A stretch of DNA of 64,000 nucleotides from Rhizobium leguminosarum (GTDB lineage: Bacteria; Pseudomonadota; Alphaproteobacteria; Rhizobiales; Rhizobiaceae): NCBI RefSeq assembly GCF_004123835.1, contig NZ_MZMU01000022.1, forward strand, positions 1 to 64,000, in the 5' to 3' direction. The position numbers and the translations under genes were made by a program. The notes below the pieces were generated by a model. The model saw only the letters and a program-made list of their open reading frames with translations, was not told where the DNA came from and searched no databases. This document shows positions 34,335 through 43,643 of this stretch, in pieces. The stretch's first letter is position 1. Each line of letters starts with the position of its first letter.

Positions 34335-37300
34335 TTAAGTTTTCTCGATGCCACCAATCGTTCGAATATCGCCGAGATGCACCTCAGTGAATCGAAGCCG
34401 AGTTGGTTGACCCGCCAATTCCACCTCAATCTCAGGACTGGTGGCGGCCGCGATCGACGCACGCAGATCCAAGTCTTCGGCAGGATTTGCATACCTCCAT
34501 TTAGCTGCGCAGGTTGGACACAATGCAAGATGATTTTCCGCGTGCTCCGTCGTGAGTGATTCCAAGAGTTCGCAGGTTTCGAAATAGTGTGTGCCGTTGG
34601 GCAGCTTAAACGGCATCACGTCGTGGCAGGCTTGGCAAACCATATCTCCGAGATGGTTGGAATAGTGATCCTCGAGATACGTCCGTGCCACGCCTTTGCT
34701 CTCGGCGTTGCTCACCCGAACGCTGCGTGATCTCACTTCATAGCTCTTGGATGGTGCCGCCTGAGCCCGAGCAGCCAATCGTTCTGCTCTCCGTCCAGGA
34801 TCCCGCGTCTCACGCTCCGGGAAGGCGATCGGCTCGTACGCGTGGCTCGAAAGCTTTCGGATTATGTCGGCATTCAGTGCGGCAAGCACGTTTGCAGGCA
34901 GGCCTTGAAGCTGATCCACTAGCTCTGGGGCAAGGCCGATCAGTTCCCCGGCTCTGCGTCGCTCCTTGTGTTGCTCGCTCTTGAGGCGATGGTCTTCGGC
35001 AAAGCCGATCGCTTGCAACCAGCCTTCGTTGCCCCCGATTGTGTAGCCGGTTGCCAAGTCTCCTGTCACCATGGTTCTTGGCTGCCGCAGCGTCCCATCT
35101 TTCGCTGGAATCCATGCCGCCCCCCGCAGTAAGATTGCAAGGGAGGAGGGCGCCTGCTTTGCCGCCTTTGTCTGATTTGGAGAATAGCGGGCAGCCATGG
35201 AGCTGGCGCCAGCCGTACGCACGGCATCCCAGATAAGACGGGATATTTCGGGGTCGGAGCGCTTCAGAAGTTCGGGTAGCTGTTCGATATGGTGGTCGCT
35301 GTCGATACCTGTACCGGTCGCTCTGCTGCTGCCAAATCCCCGACGGAGTTCGTACCACTGCGGATGATCATAGCGGATCGTGCTCGCCGTGACGCACAAT
35401 TTAGTTTCCATTCCACACGCCGATAGAAAGTCGATCAGTTCCTTCCTTCTAAGCTTCTGATAGCCGTCCCAAAGAGCCAACTTCTCTCGCCCTTGCACAG
35501 ATCCATCGTAGACCTTCGTCAAAGCGGATTCGAGATACGGGCTGCTCAAATAGACGTCGGCTGCACTGTGGTACGAGGCATCCGCCCCCGCTCGGACGAA
35601 ATGAAGTCCAGCGAAAATCCTCTTGTCCCCGTGCTCCGTTGACCAGCGGATGAATCGACGCATATGCTGAAGATGTCGCTCGCGGTTAGGCCTAGGCCCA
35701 TCTCCCATGTAGTGGGTTCGGATAATGGCTGAGAGATACGCCCTTTCGTCGACATCTTTGACCCCGATCCGACGGAGAAATTGTTCCACATCCCGTCCGC
35801 GGCCCCGACCTGTTCGAATTAAACTGCTTTTGACCAAATAAAGGCCGCAGTTCTCCGCTTCGGGATCAAGCGCCGTGTCCGCTGGCGCAAACACTGCAGC
35901 ATTTGGAGAGTGCCTGCGTCCGTCCTCCAGCCGAATGAACTGATAATTGGCTACGGACACTGCGCGCTTCTGCGCCTTCATCGCAGTATCAAGCGCAAGC
36001 AAAAAGCGTTGCATCGTTTCGTCCGACAAACCGTTGAACCAAGCCAATGCGAGTTTTTGAGCGTCATTTTCGGACTGATAATAGTGTGTCGCGAACGCGC
36101 GCTGGAAAGCTGCGAGAAACTCGCCGTACGACCACTCTTCGATCTTTAATGTGGTCAGGAGGGATTCGGAACGGCTGTTGCGAAGCCCGCTCACGATCCA
36201 TCGCCGATCAGGCTGTCCAGCGAACAACTGCAGTCCATCGTCACCGAGTAGTTCCCGCAAATCAGCTGGCCCACGAATGGCGGCTCTGACCGTCGCGTAA
36301 CCGCCGCCGTGGACGGGTATGAGGGCCTCTGCGGCGAACTTGGCAACAATCTTTTTGAGGATCGGCGCGAAGACGGGAGGGAGTTCGTCGGTTGCGTTGG
36401 GAAGTAGGTCAAGCACGCCGCGCTTCAGAAGTCCGCGATCGCGAAGATCCGGCAGTGCGTCTGTCAGCAAGTCGGCGATTGTGTCGATGAGCTTCGCGTT
36501 CCAACTGTCGTCGCGCTTGATATTTGCACGATTGTCAGTCAGCTGGAATGGTCCATGAATCAGGAAATGTAGGCCGGTAGTTTCCTCGGTTTCGAAGAAC
36601 ACCCGCAATCGGGTCGCTGCGTCTTCGGGGATCAATTCACCATCGTCGTTCAGTCGCAGTGCTATCTTTACGCCGTATTGCTTGTGATCGGCATCGCGCT
36701 CGACACCCCGTGTGAGAACCAGGAATCGTTCCCGCTGTTCCTGCTCGTGCGGCAAGCGAGATTGAATTGAACGAATAGCATTAGGGAGGTCATCAACCCG
36801 GGCGCTACCAGTGCTACCTTGGTCAACCCATTCAAGCAGCTTGACGTGTTCGAGGAAGAGTAGCGCGCGAGGCCCTGCTGTGGCCAGACCAAGGCGAGCA
36901 CGCGCAAGGGTTATTTCTGCACGATCGATGCGGAACGGCAGAATAATGCGTGTAGTTGAGTCATCGAAGTCGGTCGAAATCAGTTTGGGGATAACGAGAT
37001 CTTCGATCGCGAACGCCAAGGATTGCCCCTCAATTCGAGAATGCACCTCAGGCCGTTCGGTGACGACATAGACAGATTTGAAGCCAATGCCGAAGCAGCC
37101 GATCTTATGGCCATCATCGAGTTTTGTCGTATTTCCGATGCCGGTGATGCCCTCGATGTCCTCTCGATCGAATGCTCTTCCATCATGCTCAAACAAGATG
37201 CGATCGGGCTCCAAGGTGAAGCGTACCCAAGTCGCCCGCGCGTCCTCGGCGTTCTGCAGCAACTCGAAAATGAAATGGCTCGGATCAGCGTATTTCTCGA

Positions 37301-37409
37301 CCGTGGCGTTCCAAATACCGCGATCAAAGTTATTCTCCCGGCTCGCCGTAACCCAACGTTCCCGCATTGCTTGTAATGATTGCAGCCAGCTGTTGAATGA
37401 TTGTAGCAT
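34335..37409 (-). CDS. Sacsin/NOV-type GHKL ATPase with C-terminal four-cysteine domain (candidate defence protein)
   Basis: A 1024-residue protein. The N terminus is a Bergerat-fold ATP site like that of sacsin and MutL/Hsp90 relatives: HFIFELLQNAEDA (45-57, N box), EHDGRAFDREDIEGI (75-89), and KIGCFGIGFKSVYVVTE (102-118). A long middle region (about 200-900) has no recognised domain. Near the C terminus, VCQACHDVMPFKL (C925, C928) and ALCPTCAAKW (C964, C967) frame a treble-clef-like zinc domain that resembles HNH nucleases, but YFETCELL stands where the catalytic histidines would be. ATG 37409 is one base after the stop of the SNF2 gene, so translation is coupled. Role inferred only: effector or sensor of a conflict system. 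Confidence 0.78.
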   Translation of the reverse strand: MLQSFNSWLQSLQAMRERWVTASRENNFDRGIWNATVEKYADPSHFIFELLQNAEDARATWVRFTLEPDRILFEHDGRAFDREDIEGITGIGNTTKLDDGHKIGCFGIGFKSVYVVTERPEVHSRIEGQSLAFAIEDLVIPKLISTDFDDSTTRIILPFRIDRAEITLARARLGLATAGPRALLFLEHVKLLEWVDQGSTGSARVDDLPNAIRSIQSRLPHEQEQRERFLVLTRGVERDADHKQYGVKIALRLNDDGELIPEDAATRLRVFFETEETTGLHFLIHGPFQLTDNRANIKRDDSWNAKLIDTIADLLTDALPDLRDRGLLKRGVLDLLPNATDELPPVFAPILKKIVAKFAAEALIPVHGGGYATVRAAIRGPADLRELLGDDGLQLFAGQPDRRWIVSGLRNSRSESLLTTLKIEEWSYGEFLAAFQRAFATHYYQSENDAQKLALAWFNGLSDETMQRFLLALDTAMKAQKRAVSVANYQFIRLEDGRRHSPNAAVFAPADTALDPEAENCGLYLVKSSLIRTGRGRGRDVEQFLRRIGVKDVDERAYLSAIIRTHYMGDGPRPNRERHLQHMRRFIRWSTEHGDKRIFAGLHFVRAGADASYHSAADVYLSSPYLESALTKVYDGSVQGREKLALWDGYQKLRRKELIDFLSACGMETKLCVTASTIRYDHPQWYELRRGFGSSRATGTGIDSDHHIEQLPELLKRSDPEISRLIWDAVRTAGASSMAARYSPNQTKAAKQAPSSLAILLRGAAWIPAKDGTLRQPRTMVTGDLATGYTIGGNEGWLQAIGFAEDHRLKSEQHKERRRAGELIGLAPELVDQLQGLPANVLAALNADIIRKLSSHAYEPIAFPERETRDPGRRAERLAARAQAAPSKSYEVRSRSVRVSNAESKGVARTYLEDHYSNHLGDMVCQACHDVMPFKLPNGTHYFETCELLESLTTEHAENHLALCPTCAAKWRYANPAEDLDLRASIAAATSPEIEVELAGQPTRLRFTEVHLGDIRTIGGIEKT

Positions 37410-37410
37410 T

Positions 37411-40400
37411 TTAATGCTCCACGCGAAGGGTGCCAGCGGCGACGCGCCGAGGCAGGATGTCGGCACGATGCTCGGCGGCGGAGAGCTGCTCCAGGGCTTC
37501 ACGATGATCAGCATTGGCGCGGGCAAGTTGGCCCGCGCGCATCCGTCGAATCCTGTCTTCGGCGACACGGGCGAGTTGCTCTTCGAGGATCGCAACACGA
37601 GCGCGATGGCTTGCTTCGAGACTGTCTCGTCGGAATCGGGCAATCTCCGCGGCATCTGAAACATGCGCCGCACGCCGGCGTGTCCAGAGTTCGTGATGCC
37701 ATCCATCAAGGCCTTCCAGCACGGTCGAACTCGGAGCAGGTACGTCCGATGCATCTTGTGCGACCCCAAATACCCCCATGAAGGCGGCACCAATCGTCCC
37801 GTCTTCTACGACCGGCACGAGCATGGCGTCTTCCTTGAGGCCGTGCATTTGCCATTGGTAGATAGCGAACGCATGATCACCACGCGGCAAAGCCGGATCG
37901 GCGACGCGCAAGGTCACGATGACCTCTTCATCACGTATGAATGACCGAGCAGCGGCTTGGGTCAGGGGATGGACCGGAGTAATGAATGCGAGGGATCGAT
38001 CTTCGTTCGCGGTCTCGCGATCGAAGGTTAAACCGAGCGACTGCTGATCTCCTCGAAGCCAGCCTTCCCATTCCCGTTCGGCAAGGTTGAGCCGCACGCC
38101 GCGCACTCGTGGAGGCACGAGACGACGGCGCGCATCTGCCGACAGCCGCAAATTCTTGACCGATCCCTGGCCAGTTATCGGGTTGCGCCCGACTTCGAGT
38201 TCTCGCTCGAGGTGGAGACCTACGAGGCGCTCGATCGCCTGCGGCTCCAACCAGCGGCTGGACGCCTGAGCGATTTCGTCGTTGATGCGATTATGCTCGA
38301 CGCGAACTCCAAACAGTTCTGCCTCTCGCTCCTCAAGCGTGTCAGTCTCGATGATCTGTCGGATTTCATTGTCCGCCAGCTGCTGGAGACGCTGCTCGCG
38401 CTCATCATCTGTCAGGAGAAAGTCGTCTGCAACCGCTTGCAACTGACTTGCGATCTCTCCCAAAATGGCTTCGCTGCCGCCGATCGCACGCTCAAAGACA
38501 CCAATGCGGGCGAGGCATCGATTGAAAATGTCGAAGTCGACGGTGCCCGGGGTCACAAAATTATAGATTGCGACCGTTTGGCTGGCTTGGCCGTACCGAT
38601 CAATCCGCCCGATACGCTGTTCAATTCGCATGGGGTTCCAGGGGATGTCGTAGTTGACCAGAGCGTCACAGAACTGGAAGTCCAAGCCTTCCGAGCCGAC
38701 CTCCGACGACAAAAGAACGTCAATCGCACTTGCATGCTCTGGCGGCAAGGCGAACGCCTTCCTGAGCGCCCGACGCTCGTCGTCGGCAACCCCGCCATGA
38801 ATCAGTCCAACCCGAACGCCGCGCTCGCGCAACTTCCGCTCCAGGTAGAAAAGTGTATGACGGAAAGAGCTGAAGAGGAGCAGGCGACGATTGCGCATCG
38901 CACCCTTCTGCGTCACGATTTCGATCAGGCGCTCGCACTTAGGATCTTCCGCTGGCAACGAACGTGCGCGTTCGACGATGCCAGTGATTTCGCCTCGAAT
39001 CGCAGCCAGCTCGGGATCGGTTTGCTCGAGCCGGTCATCGCCCAGCTCGAGCCACTCGAGATCAGATAACCGGCGCGTGAGAATGTCCTCCAGGAACGGC
39101 GCCAGTCCGTGCAATGAACTGGCCGCCTGGCGTCGGATCGTTGTCATCAAGAAACCAAGTGGACCCGCGCCATGCGTGCGCAGGTAGATGGCACGTTGAA
39201 TCGCAAGCAATTCATCATGGAGAGCCCGCTGATTGGCCGTAAACAATACTTCTTCCGTCCGAGCCTTGCGGCTCGTAAAGTTTCCGATATCGCGCCGGCG
39301 CGTTCTGCTAATCATCGACGAAAAGCTGTGCAAGCTCTCCGCGGGCTGTATCAATCGGACGCGATCATCGTCGGATGTAGCGACCGGAATTGCTGCTAAG
39401 AGATTGCGATACTCAGGCGAGGGCGCCAACATGATTTGGCCCCAGTCTGTGACGGCTGCCTCTGCAAGATGATCGAGCGCGGCTTGTTGCCAGCCAGGAA
39501 CCGCGCCTCGGATTGATGCGATCGCCGCGTTGATAGCCTCGTTCGGCTCCGCCATTCGCTCGAATGTAGGTCGATCTATCACGAGGTCGGGCCGCAGCAA
39601 ATTGAGCAGCGAAAAGAGGTCCCCGGTCCCAAGCTGAACAGGTGTTGCAGTTATGAGTACCACCGCTTCGGCATTGTCGGCGAGGATTCGAAGTCCCTGA
39701 TGGAGACTTGTCTCGGTGTTGCGCGCATTATGCGCCTCGTCGACGATCAGTAGGTCGAAGCGGGGCGGCGCATCGAGGGTGCTGAGTCCGGGGCCACGCC
39801 CACTGCCTCGTTGTTGGAAGCCTTGGAGAAGATTTTCGTTCACGAGAGAGAATGGCAAGATTGCGCGCGAGAATCGATCGGGCCATTCGCCTTCGAGGTC
39901 GGTCTGATCGAGGCAGTAACGCAAGTCGTCGCTCGCCAGGGTCACGAACTCTTCATCGAACCGGCGCATTTCGCGATGCCACTTTTCCTCGACGACAAGA
40001 GCTTTCGAGCAGACCACAAGGACCGAACGCAGCGGACGTCTGGCTTGGAGTTCGCGAAGAAGGAGCCCTGCCTCGATCGTCTTGCCTACACCAACTTCAT
40101 CGGCAACGAGCAGCCGCGGCCGATCGGCACGTATGAACTTGAGGACTGGCCGGAACTGATAGGGGATAAAATCGATCCGGCCGGCCTGCAGTGAATAGAG
40201 GTTGGTGACGCTGGGCTCAGCGAGCTGTAGGGCGGTAAGCCGCGCATTAAATTCATCCAGCGTGGCACGAATAGCCCCCGGCGCCAGATCAGCGCGAGCA
40301 ACCTGGCTTTCATAAAGGGTTTCAAGCCGCCCGCCGATAAAAACGCCGAGCCGGGTTTCACGATTGCTAGGTGTAATGCTGGTGATCACACCGATGCGAG

Positions 40401-40623
40401 TCGGATCAGATCGAAGGGCGACTGCTTCGCCAATCTGGAGTGGCGGCATTGGCAATTGCCTTGCTTCGTCTACCCGCCTCCCGACAATCTCGCGAACCTT
40501 GCGTTCGAGAGCTGCGACATCGACACCGTGAGCGAGCGCAGTCGCAATGATCTCTTCGTCGCTGGCATCAAGAATACCTTCGGCGATGAGCGCGAGAATT
40601 TCGTCTGATGCAGGCCTTGTCAT
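37411..40623 (-). CDS. SNF2/RapA-type DEAH helicase (candidate defence protein)
   Basis: A 1070-residue SF2 ATPase. An N-terminal region (1-140) with an SH3-like stretch (GEAVALRSDPTRIGVITS) precedes the helicase core: DFIPYQFRPV (Q-motif-like), ADEVGVGKTIEAG (Walker A, 174-186), VDEAHN (294-299), ITATP (324-328), LLLFSSF, SSEVGSEGLDFQ and QRIGRIDRYGQ (motif VI, 669-679). A charged coiled-coil-prone tail follows. Layout is closest to RapA/HepA and to SNF2 proteins of defence loci. ATG 40623 overlaps the stop of the upstream gene as ATGA. No methyltransferase or nuclease domain is attached. DNA or RNA-polymerase remodelling is inferred from the fold. Confidence 0.85.
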   Translation of the reverse strand: MTRPASDEILALIAEGILDASDEEIIATALAHGVDVAALERKVREIVGRRVDEARQLPMPPLQIGEAVALRSDPTRIGVITSITPSNRETRLGVFIGGRLETLYESQVARADLAPGAIRATLDEFNARLTALQLAEPSVTNLYSLQAGRIDFIPYQFRPVLKFIRADRPRLLVADEVGVGKTIEAGLLLRELQARRPLRSVLVVCSKALVVEEKWHREMRRFDEEFVTLASDDLRYCLDQTDLEGEWPDRFSRAILPFSLVNENLLQGFQQRGSGRGPGLSTLDAPPRFDLLIVDEAHNARNTETSLHQGLRILADNAEAVVLITATPVQLGTGDLFSLLNLLRPDLVIDRPTFERMAEPNEAINAAIASIRGAVPGWQQAALDHLAEAAVTDWGQIMLAPSPEYRNLLAAIPVATSDDDRVRLIQPAESLHSFSSMISRTRRRDIGNFTSRKARTEEVLFTANQRALHDELLAIQRAIYLRTHGAGPLGFLMTTIRRQAASSLHGLAPFLEDILTRRLSDLEWLELGDDRLEQTDPELAAIRGEITGIVERARSLPAEDPKCERLIEIVTQKGAMRNRRLLLFSSFRHTLFYLERKLRERGVRVGLIHGGVADDERRALRKAFALPPEHASAIDVLLSSEVGSEGLDFQFCDALVNYDIPWNPMRIEQRIGRIDRYGQASQTVAIYNFVTPGTVDFDIFNRCLARIGVFERAIGGSEAILGEIASQLQAVADDFLLTDDEREQRLQQLADNEIRQIIETDTLEEREAELFGVRVEHNRINDEIAQASSRWLEPQAIERLVGLHLERELEVGRNPITGQGSVKNLRLSADARRRLVPPRVRGVRLNLAEREWEGWLRGDQQSLGLTFDRETANEDRSLAFITPVHPLTQAAARSFIRDEEVIVTLRVADPALPRGDHAFAIYQWQMHGLKEDAMLVPVVEDGTIGAAFMGVFGVAQDASDVPAPSSTVLEGLDGWHHELWTRRRAAHVSDAAEIARFRRDSLEASHRARVAILEEQLARVAEDRIRRMRAGQLARANADHREALEQLSAAEHRADILPRRVAAGTLRVEH

Positions 40624-41150
40624 TTCGAATTCCAATCTGGAGAAAATTTGCGTTGTAGCGTACGGATCATGCGGCGCCTGGCGGTGTCGTAGCCGGTGGC
40701 GTCCAGCCCCAGGTGCATGCGCGTAAGATCTCGACTTGTTTGCTGAAGGACGTGGTCAAAAATCCCTTGCGCTGGGGCATCGTCGTCGAGCGCAGCGCGC
40801 ATGTTGTGGACGAGATCGACGAACTCAGCGCTGTTCATTGCCGGTTCGTCGGGGATTTCGTTGCAATCTTCTGCTAATAGTTCCCTAGCATCCTCATGCC
40901 GCCATTGACTGGCAATGCTGCGCATCACCTGGGAGAGAAATGCCGGCAACGGCACATCGATGGGCCATGGCCGTTGCCCCGAGAGAACCCTGCAAAGCGC
41001 CTCGTTAAGGAGATCGGTTGAATCTCTGCGATCGAGACCAATCGCCCAAGTGCGGGCAAGCGCCGCCAACCGCAGAAGATCAGCTTGGCGCAGTCTACTT
41101 AAGATGCGCCCGACTTCTTCAATTGAAAGTATATCGTCCTGATCCGTCAT
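40620..41150 (-). CDS. Sigma-70-like small protein, first gene of the three-gene module
   Basis: A 176-residue protein. Residues of about 25-85 (LLRLAALARTWAIGLDRR, DSTDLLNEALCRVLSG, FLSQVMRSIASQ) look like sigma-70 region 2 helices. Residues of about 128-168 (IFDHVLQQTSRDLTRMHLG, YDTARRRMIRTLQRKF) look like a region 4-type HTH with the ARRR helix of sigma-like proteins. The linker is acidic. Only a weak ribosome site is visible; ATG 41150 is preferred over TTG 41162. Its TGA overlaps the ATG of the SNF2 gene. It may act as a specialised sigma or DNA-binding subunit, or recruit the helicase to polymerase. The homology is distant, so the call is tentative. Confidence 0.6.
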   Translation of the reverse strand: MTDQDDILSIEEVGRILSRLRQADLLRLAALARTWAIGLDRRDSTDLLNEALCRVLSGQRPWPIDVPLPAFLSQVMRSIASQWRHEDARELLAEDCNEIPDEPAMNSAEFVDLVHNMRAALDDDAPAQGIFDHVLQQTSRDLTRMHLGLDATGYDTARRRMIRTLQRKFSPDWNSK

Positions 41151-41282
41151 GAAGCTGGCCAACTCGTATGTTCACCACTATTGCGCAGTTCGAACGGAAA
41201 ATGGGAAGCAAGCCAGAAAATTATTTGGAATTCTCAGTTTGCGGTCTGCAACAGCGCGTAATTTTCACGCATAAGGCTCAAG

Positions 41283-42107
41283 ATGACAGATGACGAAGAC
41301 AAATTTCTCTCTGAAAAATATTCTGAATACAGGAACTCTCTCCGAGAGAGTGAAGCATGCACGGAGTTTATGCCGTACGGCTGGTTCAAGCCCCCAGAAA
41401 CCATTAGACTCGATACCGAATTTGGCCGCCAGCAGATGATCTATCGGGATGTGGCGGACGATGCCGCACGAGATCTCGCTAACGGGATCAATCATCTGAT
41501 CAATCTCACGAGGCGATTGGATGCTTGGCATAAAGTCATTGCTAAACTCGACGTTCACGGGAAGAGCGATATTCTCCATGAATTTGTTCAGGATTTAGCC
41601 TCCACGGCACTTCTGAAGCCATACACGCTCAAGGCAAGATTTTACTTTGCGGTCGCGCATCTGTCTCATCAGGCTAACAGCACTAGCCAAGGCGTAGATT
41701 GGTCAGACGATTTCGTGACTCTCCCCGAAGATTGGCGCATCAACGAGGAGGCGGCAGTTAGGTTGGCGAGGCCGTGGCGTTCTTGGAAGAAGCTGATCAA
41801 AGCCCTGAATACAGTCGATATGCGTGACTACAAGACCGCAACAGACGACTTTCGCAGCAAGCACACTCATCGGTTCACACCGCAGGTAGAACTCGGGATA
41901 ACTCAGATGGTGAAGCGATTGCCTTCGAAACCTGGTGGAAAACCCTATTATGGGGTGGGAGGCAGCGAACCTATTCAGTTGGAAATCTTGGTGCGTGAAG
42001 TGAAGGGGCAGTGCGTTCGTCTGTCAAAATGTTACAGCACGTTCCGAATGCTCGTGGCCGAGCAAAGCGAAGCGCTATTTGGAACTGCTTGCGAAGCGTC
42101 TTCATAA
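41283..42107 (+). CDS. Hypothetical protein divergent from the SNF2/GHKL module
   Basis: I do not recognise a family for this 274-residue soluble protein. The middle (HEFVQDLASTALLKPYTLKA, RFYFAVAHLSHQAN) is strongly helical and could be HEPN-like, but I see no clear R-x4-6-H catalytic pair. A basic C-terminal half has VKRLPSKPGGKPYYG. ATG 41283 follows AAGG. It is divergent from the candidate defence operon with about 130 AT-rich bases between, so a shared promoter region is likely and it could be an accessory gene of the module. Confidence 0.55.
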   Translation: MTDDEDKFLSEKYSEYRNSLRESEACTEFMPYGWFKPPETIRLDTEFGRQQMIYRDVADDAARDLANGINHLINLTRRLDAWHKVIAKLDVHGKSDILHEFVQDLASTALLKPYTLKARFYFAVAHLSHQANSTSQGVDWSDDFVTLPEDWRINEEAAVRLARPWRSWKKLIKALNTVDMRDYKTATDDFRSKHTHRFTPQVELGITQMVKRLPSKPGGKPYYGVGGSEPIQLEILVREVKGQCVRLSKCYSTFRMLVAEQSEALFGTACEASS

Positions 42108-42368
42108 CATAGAACGTCGATGGGGTGGGTCGCGGAGCGTGCGTCCATTGTTGGATCCTACAGCCGCATCGACGTGAGGATTTCAGGCGCAACTTTGGGT
42201 CAGCCAATTCTCCGCTATGTGCAGTGCCACAGGATGCTTACATTCACGCAGACAACGATTACGCGCATGCGTTGACGAATTTCCACGCCGATCATGTTAC
42301 GGTTAGCCGACTGCCTAACAGCTTCCTATTGGGGTTGCGTCGTGGATGGAATTTCTTTGATCCGAAGA

Positions 42369-42980
42369 ATGGTAACTAAATTCTTACTGGGCTTGTCAAT
42401 CGCCCTCGCGAGAGCGCTGTTCCAAACGTTCAACGGCGTTGTAATCGCGACCGCATTCAGCTGGATGTTGGTAGGTATTGGGGGTTTGGTTGGGATTGGC
42501 CTTCAAATAATATTCGATCGTTTTGGGTTAAAATTGTTTACAGGGCTGGGTTTGGCATTTTTTTTCATATTCTTCTTACTCTCGATACTCGCGCTTGTTC
42601 TGATGTTCATCGGTCGATTTATTCACGCGGCAGAAGATGTTGACGTGTCAGATCAGGCCTTTGATATCCTCTTTATGGGATACGGGATGTTTGCAACACT
42701 AGTAATAATGCAAATATACTCGTATCATAAATTTGACGGCTCCATATTTACTCAACGCAATATAGGTTTATTGGACATCGTTTGGTATGTATTACACCTG
42801 ACGTTTCTTGGATTCATCCCGGATGTACTGCAATACAGTCCGCTCTCTCCGAGTCTTTCGGCCGTCGGAATCATGAAGGTTGTTGAATTCATATTGAAAA
42901 TTATTATGGCAGCCACAGTTATTTCGGGTACCTTCCGGTACTTGGACGCGCGGCATAAGATAGTGATATTTCCATTCTGA
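42369..42980 (+). CDS. Hypothetical multi-pass membrane protein
   Basis: About 203 residues with five or six hydrophobic segments (FLLGLSIALARALFQTFNGV, WMLVGIGGLVGIGLQIIF, GLGLAFFFIFFLLSILALVL, LFMGYGMFATLVIMQIYSY, LLDIVWYVLHLTFLGFIPDV, and one near the C terminus). No catalytic motif is evident. The gene is clearly more AT-rich than its surroundings, which suggests foreign origin. The start is uncertain: ATG 42369 has only CGAAGA upstream, and the frame is open further 5' to 42294. Its place after the 274-residue gene is suggestive but does not prove linkage to the module. Confidence 0.5.
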   Translation: MVTKFLLGLSIALARALFQTFNGVVIATAFSWMLVGIGGLVGIGLQIIFDRFGLKLFTGLGLAFFFIFFLLSILALVLMFIGRFIHAAEDVDVSDQAFDILFMGYGMFATLVIMQIYSYHKFDGSIFTQRNIGLLDIVWYVLHLTFLGFIPDVLQYSPLSPSLSAVGIMKVVEFILKIIMAATVISGTFRYLDARHKIVIFPF

Positions 42981-43032
42981 CGGGATCGACAGCCACCACC
43001 CGCATCATCCCACAGCCAAGGACTCGGACGTT

Positions 43033-43560
43033 TTCCGTCGAATGGAGCGCGCTCCCCGACGCAGAGGTTTTGCCGTCGTCGCGCAGGAGGTGCGTGAGCT
43101 TGCGCAGCGTTGCGCCACGGCTGCCCGCGAGATCAAGGGTCTGATTTCCACCAGCGCATCCCAGGTCGGCACAGGCGTCCAGCTCGTTGAGGAGACCGGC
43201 CAGGCACTTTCATCCATCATGGAGCATTTCACCTCGATCAATGGGCTGGTGCAAGTCATCTCGTCTTCGGCCACCACGCAATACAAGGGGATCGACGAGG
43301 TCAACAACGCCGTTCGCGATGTCGAGCACATCACCCAGCACAATGCCGCCATGGTGGAGGAGAACACCGCGGAGATTCATCGGCTTCGGCATCAGGTGGA
43401 AGTATTGAACGAAGAATCTCCCACTTTCAGACCGCCGATATCCGCGGGGCATCGCCCGCCGTCCGCCCGCCGATGTCTCTGGTCTCCTGAGCGGACGCCT
43501 TCGGAAATCTCTCCGATACGCAAGAGAACCTGGTGCTCAATGAAAGCAGGCAGAAGGTGA
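43033..43560 (+). pseudogene. Fragment of a methyl-accepting chemotaxis protein
   Basis: The C-terminal signalling part of a chemoreceptor without sensor, membrane or HAMP regions. RGFAVVAQEVRELAQRC, AREIKGLISTSASQV, VNNAVRDVEHITQHNAAMVE and ENTAEIHRL match the MCP hairpin's descending arm. The usual tip sequence is missing 5', where traces of the preceding codons appear out of frame. The 3' end runs into unrelated codons instead of the receptor tail. Recombination at the island border probably truncated it. Confidence 0.8.
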
Positions 43561-43643
43561 TTGCTCAGGCGTAAGTCGTGCCTGCCAGTGCAACGTTCAG
43601 GCCGATGGTTCGCCTATCGACCGCGGCGAGAATCGGTTGGTGG

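Noticed and set aside
37410..37793. N-terminal extension of the GHKL ATPase
   Set aside because: It is the opposite-frame image of the SNF2 gene's 3' end; the GHKL homology begins after ATG 37409.
34335..41150. DISARM, BREX or another named restriction-like system
   Set aside because: A SNF2 gene is present, but I see no methyltransferase, no PLD nuclease, no DrmA/DrmB-like protein and no PglZ.
34250..43600. Transposon or integrase-driven island
   Set aside because: No transposase, integrase, tRNA target or long terminal repeats are visible at either edge; the island call rests on content and the broken MCP only.
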